A stretch of 64,000 nucleotides of DNA from assembly GCA_024516155.1 (NCBI GenBank), contig JAJJXM010000021.1, positions 682,001 through 746,000 of the forward strand. The letters run 5' to 3'. Source of the stretch: Pyronema omphalodes (taxonomy: Eukaryota > Ascomycota > Pezizomycetes > Pezizales > Pyronemataceae). Both the position numbers and the translations under genes were made by a program. Numbering within the stretch: the first letter of the stretch is position 1; every line of letters begins with the position of its first letter. Shown in pieces: positions 1 to 10,967 of the stretch. Below the pieces are notes generated by a model. That model did no database searches. It had not been told where the DNA came from and saw only the letters and a program-made list of their open reading frames with translations.

Positions 1-484
1 CGTAGGTGTAAGGAGAGGGTAGAGGTATGAGCCTTGCTGGTTATAGATGATGCGGTCCATTGTGATTTGTGGATTGTTAAGATTGGTGCAGATGATATTG
101 TTATTGCGGTTGCTGGAGTTGATGAGCGGGGGAGGCGGGTTAATTGAGATATTTATACAACGGGATCTAAAGCTTCATCAGGGGGAATTTTCCCTGCTAT
201 TGTTGGATGATGATTCATGGCATTGTATAGTGAGGATAATTCAATCATAGTCTGCTATTGTATAAAAGGTTTGCTGTGCCATAGAAAGGAAGTGGTATTC
301 TATGAGAGTAGACTTGCCACCAAGTGGTATAGAATTGAACCAAGGGGGTTAAATATCGGTGTTGATAGTATATCCAGGGGGAGGAAGGTGCGTCCGGTGA
401 AAGGTTGACAATTCAGATTGAATGTTATTGATGCATATGTATTGAACGATTTCGCATGGCAACTTTAGATTCAATGGCAGGTCT
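1..484. other. intergenic sequence, no gene seen
   Basis: Only short open frames without recognisable domains occur here. The stretch ends where similarity to the second duplicated segment (about 19975 onward) begins, near the motif ATTCGAATATT. I see no RNA gene or mobile-element ends. Confidence 0.5.
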
Positions 485-1713
485 GCCTACTATTCGAATA
501 TTTTCGGGTACCTTCACCGCGCTCTCCACTTCCATTATTGCAGGATGGTATTGCCAAATTCCACTCACCATATATATTTCTCCGCTCTTCTGTTTTGAGG
601 AATGCTACCGTTGCTTCTAATCAAGCCAACGTGAAAAGCAATACAATATACTACATTACCCTACGCACATCCCCCCCCCCCCTCCTCCACAGTGATACCT
701 TTTCCTTCGCCCCCCGGTGGATTGGGAATAATGGAAAAAGTTGTTGAGGCAAGAGAAGATTATGGTTGCGTAGGGGGTTGCTGAATTGTTACCGAATAAC
801 CTTTGTCAGGAAAACATCGAGGATATAAATAAGGTGTGGACCATTACTCCAGTTGTTAAATGTCAGTCTACTGTGAGTTATGCCAAGGAGGAAAGTTTTT
901 AGCATGCAGCAAGTCCAAGCTTGGAAGATCTGGGTTCAAAAGGGATTAGCAGGGCTTCCGGAGAATACTCTATCCAAAGTTTTCTTCAAATCTAAAAAAA
1001 GCGTCCCTTCAGACTCTGAATGAGTATACACAGGCAGTGATTGCTATCTTTGATCAACCTTCAACTCCAACCTAGAACAATTAACTCTTCCTCCGGGGTT
1101 GCTGATAGGTCCAAAGCTTTCTGAAACCTCGTCCACTCAACAATAATCATCGTCCAAAGAGGCAGAAAGCACAACCCGTGGCTGGCTACAGCTGTTGAGG
1201 AATTTAGGTGAAATCATCCCCATCCCCATCGCATTTTCCATTAGTCGCATCTACGGTGTTGCAGAAAATGTGGAATTCATTTTACAGCCATAAATGGGGA
1301 ATTATTGCATCTTGTGTCGGCCACCTTACCAAAAAGGACTAACAAAAGTTGTATCAAGGAAGGAAGTAGTGAACTCTTAATGTGGGGTGGCAAAAATATC
1401 TGTTAAGAGGTCGGAGTGAGCAGCGAGCTCTGGTAATGGGGAACAAATGTTCTTTTTTATGATCGTGATGCTATTTGTTAAGAATTTTACGCTTTTGAAT
1501 TTATGCTGGTTATTGCTTTATCTTTAAAATACTTCCCAGCAAAGTTTTGCAACAGCCGTGGTGTATCTAGATTATGTAATAATCATTGCATTGATTTTCA
1601 CAGCACTACGTCTTTTATGGAAACATCCTTATAAATTAAGAGTTTTTAACGATGGTGACATATGCCCACTTAGCCCCTCTAGTTGAATAAACCTTTCGGT
1701 GAGGGAGGATTAT

Positions 1714-1881
1714 TGTCGAAGGTCACGAGAGGAATCGAGAGAAGAGAAGATATGGAGGTGGAGCAGGGGTTTATTAATGAGTATGGTGAGCAAGACAAGC
1801 AGAGAAAAATGCGAAGATATAAGTACAGCTGACCTCCACCCCCACCTATAGAGGCACTAAGGCCTTAGGGGCACTTCAACA
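1714..1881 (-). mobile_element. solo LTR of the Ty1/copia family
   Basis: Read on the minus strand it begins TGTTGAAGTG and ends in CA; on the plus strand it runs TGTCGAAGG to CACTTCAACA. It is flanked by a perfect 5-bp target duplication, ATTAT (1709-1713 and 1882-1886). Inside, GGAGGTGG and CCTCCACC blocks and a CTAAGGCCTTAG-like end match the 3' LTR of the copia element at 25894-26054. No internal sequence adjoins it, so this is an LTR-LTR recombination remnant. It predates the segmental duplication, because copy B carries it at the same site. Confidence 0.85.
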
Positions 1882-2441
1882 ATTATAACATATGCAATTT
1901 CATGCGTATGGGAGCATGTACCACATAAAATATGATCAGACGAAAAGAAAAAGAAAAAGAGAATTGGATGGGGAAGGGAGAAGGAAAGCGAGAGCATCCT
2001 GGCGTGGAGGCTACCGAGCAAACAGGGCTGCTGGAACAGACGACGATGGAGACTGACACTCCATCTACCATGGTTCCATAATTCAGGGCCTAGCCCAAGT
2101 CCTAATCGGTTTAGAATTCTTTAAACCCATGGTGACAGTGTCATTAACCGTACTTGTGTGGAACGAACTTATCATGGTTGCAATGGAGATAAGAACATGG
2201 TTTTGAAGTTTCTCTTGTTTGCCTTTCGAGTGCGTGCAGCAGGACTTAGTCGCGAGGATGTTTTAGTTTAGCGCATGTGTCTTTTTAGCCGACCGATGGT
2301 GGCTGCCACTAGCGCGCCCCTCGGAGTCTTGTAGTGACAGAGCTCCTGTTCTTGGTGGAATAACACAAGCACTTTTCGCTCCATCTCTTTCTCGGTTCTT
2401 TGTGACTCCTCAGCCTTTCTTCAGTAGCGGAGGTTCGCACG

Positions 2442-2696
2442 TTGATTTTTTTTGTGGCCTCCGTACCGTTTTTAGGGCAGTATTTTGTGTTGGAATATGT
2501 TTTGACGGGTGACTTTGTTAGGAGAGTCGCGGTTATTAGTGCGGTTTCGCTGGTACCGCCGTATGTGGTTGAGGTGGCCGGAAGAAGGTTGAGACCTTCT
2601 AGTTATGCTCAGGTTCAGGGGATTGAGAAGGAGAAAGGATGCATTAAGGGGAGCTGTAGATTTTTTTTCTTTTTCTGGGCGTGTGTGTTTTTGTAA
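2442..2696 (+). pseudogene. membrane-protein C-terminal remnant, possibly P4-type ATPase (copy A)
   Basis: An 84-codon open frame has two hydrophobic stretches followed by a basic segment with RRLRPSSYAQVQ. The pattern of a hydrophobic helix, a PPYVV turn and an R..RP..Y..VQ motif resembles the C-terminal end of phospholipid-translocating P4-ATPases, but this is recall without alignment. The same frame in copy B (about 22431-22605) is recognisable but has stop codons after YAKV, so the unit looks like a duplicated gene fragment. No upstream ATPase catalytic motifs (DKTGT, TGES) are visible nearby. It could be a remnant of another membrane protein. Confidence 0.35.
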
Positions 2697-3071
2697 TTAG
2701 CCATTTTTTGATGGATGACTTGATTAATGTATAGGGCGCAACGAATACGCATATAGAAGATATAGCATGTGATCAGTAGTAGATTGAATGTAGTAATGAA
2801 GTTGAAAGCTTGGCATGGGTCAGGTTGGATTGGATTAAGTAGGAAAACGTGATGAATTGATGGAAGATTTGTGGAAAAGTGATGACCTGCGATTTATTTG
2901 ACGTTTATATTGACTTCCACTGCTGGTTGTCGGATTATATTCTCTTCAAATAACTTCGAATCCTTATCATTCCTCCGGTGTCGTGAGAGAGCAATTACAA
3001 TTGTTTTTCCATTTTTCCGTAGAAATATCTGATCTCGTACACTGTGCTGAGTTCTTCAGCCATTCAACCTT

Positions 3072-3308
3072 ACATATGGAGGTAGGACCGCTTCTGATTC
3101 TTCATCACCAATTACTCGTATAGCTCCACCGTCGAGTGATCCATATTATCTCTCTACAGCCAGACCTGCTAAGCTTTTTCACTTTGAACTGAGTACTGGG
3201 AATATGTCCATCCATGATCCAAAGATGACTGTGTCTACAGGTAGGGTCTCTGCCACTCAAAAATTGATCACTAAAATTTGTAGTACCGCAGTTGTGGAGG
3301 TACCATGA
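3072..3308 (+). pseudogene. reading frame shared by both duplicated segments (copy A)
   Basis: A 78-codon stretch plus stop starts within TYGGRTASDSS and ends at a TGA. Copy B (23080-23295) encodes the same peptide with substitutions: both contain GGRTASDSS, SSDP.YLST.RPA.LFHFELST and RVSAT. No family is recognised. It may be the last exon or cytoplasmic tail of the protein whose remnant lies at 2442-2696. No start codon is obvious here, so I treat it as a fragment. Confidence 0.3.
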
Positions 3309-3320
3309 AGTTGGTTTTAA

Positions 3321-3590
3321 TGTGAGTATGAGACCACACAGAGTTATAGGAACCTGTAGCCAGTTTCAGGAAAAACATTATACTAATAATCGTTAAATAA
3401 GAAAAGCTAAAATATAAAAAAAAAAAAAAACTTCTTCATGAATCAGGTTGGAACACATTTGATCTCAAAACACAGCCTAAAACATTCACGCCCAGCCGTC
3501 CCAATTTTCAGTCTCTGCCTCTCATTCTGACTCTGACTCCCATTGCAACACTGACTCCAAATGCAACACTGACTCCCATCGAGAGCATGA
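3321..3590. other. 3' flank of the NLR gene
   Basis: This AT-rich spacer has a poly(A) run at 3416-3430 and short CTGACTC-type repeats at about 3515-3580. It would be the 3' untranslated or downstream region of the minus-strand NLR gene. No other gene is seen. Confidence 0.4.
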
Positions 3591-6500
3591 CTATTGAATC
3601 ACCTGCTCTGGACAAACGGTGCCTTCCGCCTTGAGCAGTTTAACCACCTCCTCATGCCCCTCCTCAGATGCGTAATTCAGCGGTGTCTTTCCGTTCTTAT
3701 CGATAGCCGAGACATCGGCGCCCGTATCAATGAGCAGTTTGACCACCTCCTTATGCCCGTGCATAGATGCGTAATGCAGCGGTGTCATTCCGTCCTTGTC
3801 CATGGTGGAGACATCGGTGCCCTTAGCAATGAGCAGTTTGACCACCTCCTCATGCCCCTCCTCAGATGCATACTGCAGCGGTGTCTTTCCGTCCTTGTCG
3901 ATAGCCGAGACATCAGCGCCCCTATCAATGAGAAGTTTGACCACCCCCTCTTCCCCGCTGGACGATGCGTGATGCAGCGGTGTCGTTCCGTCCTTATCGA
4001 TAGCCGAGACATCGGCGCCCCTATCAATGAGAAGTTTGACCACCCCCTTATGCCCATAATTAGATGCGTAATGCAGCGGTGTCCTTCGGTTGTTATCGAT
4101 GGCCGAGACATCGGCGCCCTTAGCAATGAGCAGATTGACCACCACCTCATTCCCGCCGAACGATGCGTAATTCAGCGGTGTCCTTCCGTTGTTATCGATA
4201 GCCGAGACATCGGCGCCCTTAGCAATGAGCAGTTTGACCACCACCTCATTCCGGCCGAACGATGCGTAATGCAGCGGTGTGTTTCCGTCCTTGTCGATGG
4301 TGGAGACATCGGCGCCCTTAGCAATGAGCAGTTTGACCACCCCCTCACGACAGCTGACCAATGCATCACGTAGCGGTGTCCTTCCGTGCTTATCGGTGGC
4401 TGAGACATCGGCTCCCCCGTAAATGAGCAGTTTGACCACCTCTTCATACCCCCTCTGAGATGCGTAATGCAGCGCTGTCCTACCGTCTTCGTCGATGGTG
4501 GAGACATCAGCGCCCCTAGCAAGGAGCAGTTTAACTACCCCCTCATGGCGCTCCTTAGATGCGTAATGCAGAGGTGTTTTTCCGTCCACATCGGAATAGT
4601 GAACGTGAGCCCCATTGTCAATCAGTAATGACGCCATGTCTAGGTCTCCGACTTTAGATGATATGCAAAGTAACTTGCTCAAGTCGGGCTTTATGTCATC
4701 GCCAGTCGACTCGAGTACCGACGGTAACATCATACTAAACCCAAAAATGCAGACCAAGGAGGCGAGATCGTGAGCTCCTCTTTGCAAGTGCCAGACCCTA
4801 CGCCAGAAGCCAACTCCTTCATTCCAATTGCTGGTCCTCGCCCACTGACGATGATAGCTGAGCCATATTTGATAATTACGCTCAGCAATGAATGTATTCC
4901 AGAGGGCAGTCAGGGTTTGGCAGCCATTTATGTCTGTGCAGTGGAAGAAGTGCCACGGCCAAAACACCACGGAGTACGACAACAGGTGACGGTTTTCGTC
5001 ATAATCGGTTTCGAGAATTTGCATTTGCGCATAACCATTCCAAGAACCCGGAGCACATAACAGTGAAAGGCACCCCTTGGCGATTTCGGCGTGAAACTTG
5101 GCTTTCTGGAGCTCGGGTTGTTCCTCCAGGTACTCCTCCACGGAAAGATGTGCAAACCGGAAAACATCGAGATCTTCATCAAAAATGAGGAGATTTCGGC
5201 ATATTTTCAATAACGCGTTCACAGTGATTGGGGCCTTTCGAGAGAAGTCCCCCGACTTTCCGAATTCCACTGAGATTGCGTCAAGCAGGGTTTCCGATGG
5301 CAGCGGTTCGTAGGAATATTTCATCCAGCGAAAAGCGTTGAGCGCTAGTCGAGGAGCACTGCCTTTCTGGGTAGTAATGTTGCGGTAGATATCGTTGTAG
5401 GCATCTGTCAGCGTGTCCGGAAGAGTCTGCAAATTGTCTCTAACATCGTCTTCGGTGAAGAGTTGGCAGAGGGAAGTGATTTGAAGCGCCGCCAGTTGGA
5501 ACCTAGCATTCGTCGATTAGTTTTATTCCTATCACCCTCCGCAACGAAATAAAATGACATAATAAACTCACATCCCTTTCGAACGCTTACAAAGCATTTT
5601 ACAGATTTCACATCTAAGCTGATCGGATACCTTACCATCCAGCAGTTCACGGTCATCGATCACTCGCCCGAGTTCTTTTGCGATAAACTGGTTGATGTCA
5701 CTGACATTGTCGTCAGGTTGCAACTCAATCCTGGGAAAGATCTCGAACTGTGCGACAATGTCTGGATCCATTCGAGTCGTTGCAAAAATCTTAACCAGGG
5801 ATTTGGATGTTGCGATGACACCATTCAGAGCCTTCAGCAGATGAATTCGCTTATCCTCGGCAACCTCGTCCAGGGCATCTATGCAAATGATGGTCTCAGG
5901 ATACATATCTGTGAGTTGAACGAGGAGTCCTTGGCTTTCTGCGAGGCTGAGCGGTGATGAAGTTTGTCCCTTGATCTTCCGGTCTCGGTACACATCAACA
6001 ACTGGCTTTGCCAGTTTTTCCTCATCAAAATCACACTGCGCAAGCTGTTGGATGATCGTGTTTAGGATGCTGCCCGGCTCTCGACGATTTTCTTCGGCTC
6101 GATTGCAATAGAAGTAAACGAATTTTAGCTCTGTCATGTCCGGCTGTAGACAATCAATGACTTTTGATCTACACCAATCATGCGTCAGATATAAACCCCT
6201 TCAACAGAAACATTTGAGGATGGGGACAGTGGATGGGCAGGGGGAGAGGCACGGCGGCGGGAGGGAGGGTACGGGGTGGTGCCGGATGGTGCCGGGTGGT
6301 GAGGGGTGCTGTTATTGCTTACGCTATATATGTTTTACCGGCTCCAGCTAATGATTCACATGGTAAGACAAGAACCATTTCAACGAACCAGGCATTTGGT
6401 CACTTACGAATTCCTCGCAATAATAACAGCTTTGACTCGCTGGATGACATCCAATCCTCGTACTCTGGCCTGTCAAAAAGCCACTCCCCAGTGCCTTCAA

Positions 6501-7878
6501 GGCGCTCTTCACTGATACGTTTGTGATGGCTGATGTAAGGAATCGTAGATATCCATTGCAGAATTGCAGATCTATCGCTGTCTACTGACGTGAGTGGGCA
6601 TCCCTAGTGTATGGCGACACCGGATAGTCCTCCGTACCTTCTCGCCAATTTTGTATTCCAGACATCGTCTGATTCATATCCTTCAGCTGCGCTCGAAGGT
6701 CCTTAAAATCATCGCGGGTAGCTAAATCCTGTTAAAACAACTCGACATTCCAAGTCTACATCGTAGACAAATACCTTGTGCTGCTACGACGTCGGCGTCA
6801 TCTTTAACAGTCCTTTCCTGTTTCTTTACGTTTCCAAGGTAATCTGAAATGTTCTGTGTGGTGAATACCGCCTTGATATGATTCTCTGAAGAAGTATCAG
6901 TTTCAGTACAGCCGTATAGGATTGAAATACTTACCCTTTGCCTTATTGATAGCCTTGGCAAGGAACTTTAGTACTGCGATGTAAAGCTGAAGCATGGATT
7001 TCTCGAGATTTCTCGACGCATCGGAATCTTCTCTGAGATATACAATCTCGTAAATCGTGCACCTCTGAATGAGACTGGCGATGTGCTCCAGTCCATCGAC
7101 GATGGAGTCTATCGTTTTCTGTCGATCCACGCAAAGCTGTAGAGCATCATTAGCTAGGCCAAGTAAGAGATCTGGCGGTGTAATCAACCTTCAGGAGAAA
7201 TCGAAACGCAGCCCACGGCAGCGCCGCATGTGCGGGATCGTATTGGACGACGATATCCCCAATCTCTTTGAATTTATCGATCCAGTTGAGCAGTTTGTCG
7301 ATTTTCCAAGTCTTTGTCTTTCTCTTTTTCAGAATGTCTTCAACATGACCCCTCGCTGCTGATACGCACTCAAGGGCACTGGCTTGAAAACCAAGGCCTT
7401 TGAGCGTTTCGCGCTGCTCATTGAGATCATTGCTGTCGAATGCCTTGCTCCACAGCGATCGAGAATTGACAGTAATCGTCGTCGTCGAATCATGTCGTTG
7501 TTTTTCTGGTTTTCCGACACGGGCATCTGCGGCCGTATGCTCTGTCGCCATTACAAGTGTTTGTTGAAACGAACTTGCCGAAATTAATTGAAAGCCTTCA
7601 TTGCTGATTACACCTTGACTTCGGGCTACTGACGAGGACTCGATTATTGTTTGCGACTGGCCTGAGGGTGTGACTGTCCCAGATATTTTAGTTTTCTTGG
7701 ACAGCTTGTCCTGTGTAGGTTTTGACGATTGCAATATATCGCTTAGTCCTCGTTTTAGTCGATCACGTATCTTCGGGGTGTCATCCGACATTTTGCTAAT
7801 AGCCGTTCCAGGTCTTCCGTCTTGAGTGTGAGGTATAGATGCTGTTCCGGGAGCGATATTGCGTATCGAATATTGCAC
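3591..7878 (-). CDS. NACHT-ankyrin NLR-like STAND protein, 8 exons
   Basis: Predicted fungal STAND/NLR receptor: an N-terminal signalling-type domain, a NACHT nucleotide-binding oligomerisation domain and an ankyrin sensor array. I place exons (minus) at 7878-7189, 7136-6935, 6885-6775, 6721-6638, 6584-6408, 6347-6323, 6168-5572 and 5502-3591. The phases agree and sum to 3798 nt (1265 aa). Introns are 49-154 nt with GT/AG ends, several with GTAAGT or GTGAGT donors and CTAAT-type branch sites. Exon 6 is a 25-nt microexon encoding the Walker A loop PGAGKT; exon 7 carries Walker B (IICIDALDE). Exons 1-5 contain the usual fungal N-terminal features (a DPAHAALPWAAFRFLL block, and LQWISTIPYISHH and GTGEWLF ahead of the P-loop). 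The C-terminus has one weak and ten near-identical 33-residue ankyrin repeats. Start is uncertain: an internal ATG at 7791 (MSDDTPK) would give 1236 aa. The exon 1 donor (GTTGAT) is the weakest site. Family role (known): self/non-self recognition and incompatibility; no specific ligand can be inferred. Confidence 0.85.
3594..4589 (-). repeat. 99-bp tandem repeats encoding ankyrin units
   Basis: Ten consecutive 99-bp units lie in the last exon of the NLR gene, each encoding one ankyrin repeat with the shared core TPLHYAS...VVKLLI..GADVSAID. Unit-to-unit identity is visibly high at DNA level (ATCGATAGCCGAGACATCGGCGCC-type blocks recur), with differences concentrated at a few positions. The last unit, next to the stop codon, is truncated in its second helix. 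The antisense 259-codon open frame over this array is a by-product of the repeat. Confidence 0.9.
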
Positions 7879-8477
7879 TTATTGCATCGGAGAAATGTCT
7901 TTCTCGAACTGCCGGTATCAATCGCTCGTTCTTTGTGCCGTACTATTGCACCTCGGTGATGGCGTCGTTGGAATACAGTGACAGAATGTCAGAAAATCGC
8001 CAGATATCTCGCTGAATATGTGGTGTGTAAGTGTCGTATGGTGCGCACACCGTTGCTGCCTAGAATTGTGAACAGCACAGAGTACTCAAACACTTTCAGC
8101 GCTGTGCGGTTGCTTGGCGTTGACGAGCCTCGTTTTTACGAGGTGCGTTCAAAAAATATCCATGCCACATGGTGTCGCACCGCAGCTGAATTAACGAATC
8201 AGTATTCTTCTGCAGGGCTTTCAACACAACCACCATCAAGCAGGAGCAAAAATGCGCTCTGTATATTTATAGATAATCAAGCTTAGACGAATCAAATTGT
8301 AGAGCCGAAAAGTATAAAAAAATCCAACGCAGCAGAAGCAATAGCGAGTACCGTTTACGGAATTGTTAATACTGGGTTAGGGTTTCCGTGGCTGGAGTCA
8401 AGCGCTACCATATGTACAAAGTGACGTTACATGTGCCCTGAATTCCCCTTGGTGAAAAAAGGAAAATACTGACGTAT
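7879..8477. other. 5' flank of the NLR gene, no gene seen
   Basis: Upstream region of the minus-strand NLR gene. It has short open frames only and no recognisable domain. I cannot point to a convincing TATA box or operator. Confidence 0.4.
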
Positions 8478-8700
8478 CTACGAGCCTACGGCAACGCATC
8501 TGTACATGGATGGACAAAACAATTTTTTCACTTTTCACGTTTCATTTTTTGCAACACAGCAGTGCAATAGATGAAAAGTGCCCATGGACCAGGATAAACT
8601 GTCGCAAGAACGACGCAGCGACATTGCTGATTTGCTAGACTGGCACCATGGACGAGACGGACCGCGGGTGACCGTGAGAAACCACGACTAGCCTCACTTC
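8478..8700 (+). repeat. dispersed repeat family, copy 1
   Basis: Related to 10590-10845 (opposite strand) and 11165-11360 (same strand). Shared order: a TACGGCAAYGCATCTG block, a CACTTT.CACGTTT block, a GCAACACAGCAGTGCAA-type block, then TGTCGCAAGAACGACGCAGC and GCTGATTTGCTAGAC. No ends or target duplications could be fixed, so the class (SINE, MITE or other) is unknown. Confidence 0.5.
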
Positions 8701-8761
8701 CGGTCACTCGCAATGGGCGGTTTTTTTTTTTTTTCACTACAGCATATTGTGTTTTGCTTAG

Positions 8762-9120
8762 GGGGCGGCCCCAGTAGTGAAGTGGTATAACTCCCTGCAA
8801 CTGCGCAAATACAACGGGTTCGAATCCTGTGTCGCTCCCACAGGTATTGCTTGGTTACCGGGGTTTGTCCTCAGGGAGGTTTACCCGGTGCTCAGGATAA
8901 GTGGTCACGCTTTCCTGATCTATGCCTCCTTAGGTATAGACAAGTGTTGGTGGAATGGTTGGCTTAATGGGTGTAGGAGATTAGGGCGCCTCATTAGGAG
9001 ACTTCGGTCTCGAGGACAGGAAAAATGGTTGTACAAGTTGCTTTACCCGCATAGGCCTTATAGGCCTCGATCGGACGTATGATTGAAATAAAAAATAAAA
9101 TAAAATAAATAAATAAATAA
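8762..9120 (+). mobile_element. tRNA-derived SINE
   Basis: A 359-bp insert is flanked by a perfect 16-bp target duplication, ATTGTGTTTTGCTTAG (8746-8761 and 9121-9136). The 5' part is tRNA-like: an A-box-like TAGTGAAGTGG near 8774 and a canonical B box GGTTCGAATCC at about 8817-8827, followed by a CGCTCCC acceptor-like end. A non-tRNA body follows, and the element ends in an A-rich (AAATA)n tail. This is the layout of a Pol III SINE retrotransposed by LINE machinery. The LINE partner is unknown; the tail does not obviously match the Tad1-like LINE here, whose 3' end is missing. Confidence 0.88.
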
Positions 9121-9211
9121 ATTGTGTTTTGCTTAGATAATTCTGATGCATTGCACGCCTTGAAATCGGCTACATGGAATATCCCGCAAAAACAACAACT
9201 ATATTGGTTAA

Positions 9212-9797
9212 GAGTGAGCAAAGGTCTACAATGCCCGTCTCTTGGCGCATCGTGTTTCTAAATGCCCGACCGGTCTACAATGCCCGTCACTCCTGCACAA
9301 AAAATGGATGACGAAGGCTCACTTGTGGCGGAAGAACACGCGAATGAATAACACACGCGAACGGGGACGGAAAATGTCGATACTTGAAATAATCACGGTG
9401 CGATTAACAGAAAAATTTAAAATTCAATAATAATAACATAGTTTTTTTGGACAGCGTAAACCCCCATGGAAGTACGCGCGTATGGAAAACACGCGCGTAA
9501 GGGCAAGCGAATGCAGACGCGATTAAATGTAAAATCTGGATGCTAATAATCACCATGTGATCAATTCGGGCAATTTCAATTTCCAATTGATATTTTTTTG
9601 TATTTGCTATTTTATTTTATTCATTTTTTCTACAAAAATTCGACCATGCGCACATCGTGGCCCTCTCCTCTGAAGCAAGAACACCACGCGTTACACCCGA
9701 CCGGGCACTTCCAGCGCGCCCATAAATTTAGCCTGACGGGTACACTGCTTCCCCATTATGCGCCAAAGACGGGCATTGTAGACCTTTCTTTGCTCGA
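9212..9797. mobile_element. TTAA-flanked inverted-repeat element (MITE)
   Basis: Both ends carry the sequence GGTCTACAATGCCCGTC..TTGGCGCAT in opposite orientation (left from about 9223, right to about 9783), extended outward by a GAGCAAAG-type stretch. TTAA lies immediately outside both ends (9208-9211 and 9798-9801), as expected for piggyBac-type target duplications. A further direct partial copy (GGTCTACAATGCCCGTCACTC) sits near 9272. There is no transposase-like frame inside, so it is non-autonomous. Exact ends are inferred from the TTAA. Confidence 0.65.
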
Positions 9798-9801
9798 TTA
9801 A

Positions 9802-10589
9802 GAATGCTCCTTCCCCCCCCCCCCGTAAGGCGTTTTTACCGCGATAGCTATTGCTACCAGAAAGGTTTGAGCATCTGTAATGGCTGGTGTTTCCCAAACG
9901 TTATACGCTGAAAAATGCTGTATTTTCGCAAAACATTTGACATCTTTATTCTGTTGCCGTCACAAACATTTTTCAACGGGAAGCGTTTTTAAAAGCGTTT
10001 TCGAATCTAGACGTTTACACCAGAGCCGATTTGCTTTTTTCTGCGTCAAATTTCGCCAGGTAAGCACCGAGGATTCGTTCATATGTTTTGCAGCAGTTGA
10101 AAAAGGTTTCGGCAGTATATATGGTATTAAATTCAAAAATGGAGTGTTGGACATAGCGGTGTAGACCACCTGAACATTGCGAAGTGTTATAGCGTTCTGG
10201 ACGTTTCACGATGCTACATGCGGCAATGTGATTTAAGCGTGCAAAGAGTTTGCACGAAAAAAGGCTTTTTATATTACGCTCTTACAGCGTGGAAAATCCC
10301 CATATAGTGCTAAGTACTGTTCTCGCGTGCCAAAATATCTTAAAAACCCCCCCTCCCACAACCGAAGTTACCATAGACAGTCAAACTCTTGCTGGGTGGA
10401 GCGTGCACCTGCAGTGGGGTGTAAAAGTTTTTCAGAAGTGCAGCATAAAGGGTTCATCTACTACAGTGCCGGAAACGTCGCTACTGCGGCCCATGATGTC
10501 TGGTGAAGTTGAACCAAATCGCCTGCTGCAAACTACCGCACCGGAAACGCACAGTGCTGCCGTGACCTGCCATCCTGAACTCTGAGCAG
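9802..10589. other. intergenic sequence, no gene seen
   Basis: Unique-looking sequence with short poly(C) runs (about 9815-9826 and 10348-10357). The 94- and 111-codon open frames here show no recognisable domain or codon pattern. Confidence 0.4.
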
Positions 10590-10845
10590 CGGTGCGCGGC
10601 GGGTAGCATCGCGGCTGTCTCAGTAGCCTTCATACAACTAACGTACATATACGTGCTTGCAATTCTGTGACGCGCGTCTGTCAGTGTTTTAGTCAGCGGT
10701 TTGGCTGCTTCGTTGTGGCGACGATTTATTTTGTTAGGTGGGGACTTTTCCTTTGTTGTCTTGTTGCATTGCTGAAAAGTAAAGTTAAAGTGCGAGATTG
10801 TTTCGTCCCTCCATTCACAGATGCGTTGCCGTGATGATCCTGTAA
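10590..10845 (-). repeat. dispersed repeat family, copy 2
   Basis: On the minus strand this reads through the same blocks as copies 1 and 3: ACGGCAACGCATCTG, a TCGCACTTTAACTTTAC stretch, a TGCAACAAGACAACA stretch, GTCGCCACAACGAAGCAGCC and CCGCTGACTAA. The orientation is opposite to the other copies, consistent with transposition rather than tandem duplication. Ends are approximate. Confidence 0.5.
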
Positions 10846-10936
10846 TTCTATGATCCTGTAATTCCATGATCCTATAATTCTATGATCCTATAATTCCATG
10901 ATCCTATAATTCTATCATCCTATAATCCTGTGATAT
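10846..10936 (+). repeat. 16-bp minisatellite
   Basis: About six units of TGATCCTATAATTCTA (16 bp) with R and Y substitutions (TGTAATTCCA variants), the last degenerate. It directly abuts the end of the dispersed repeat at 10590-10845. Confidence 0.8.
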
Positions 10937-10967
10937 TACATGATGCTTTTGTGAAACGGGAATTCGT

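Larger units (their letters stand above)
485..3320 (+). repeat. segmental duplication, copy A
   Basis: This segment is colinear with 19975-23340, with scattered substitutions and indels along its length. Shared landmarks include the ATTCGAATATT start, the GGGGTGGCAAAAATATCTG block, a copia solo LTR at the same position, an (AAAAAG) tract that is very short here and very long in copy B, and two stretches with partly conserved reading frames. Copy A lacks the extra LTR insertion of copy B (20824-21040) and about 40 bp near 2985 that copy B retains. Boundaries are approximate. A third, more diverged remnant of the unit's right part lies at about 19440-19665. Confidence 0.85.

Noticed and set aside
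3594..4373. 259-codon plus-strand open frame with repeated Cys-Met-Gln-Arg-Cys pattern
   Set aside because: It is the antisense of the 99-bp ankyrin repeats; the periodic frame follows from the repeat length being divisible by three.
8762..8840. Functional tRNA gene
   Set aside because: The B box is good, but the acceptor and cloverleaf pairing is imperfect and the sequence is the head of a 359-bp insert with a target duplication and A-rich tail, so a SINE fits better.
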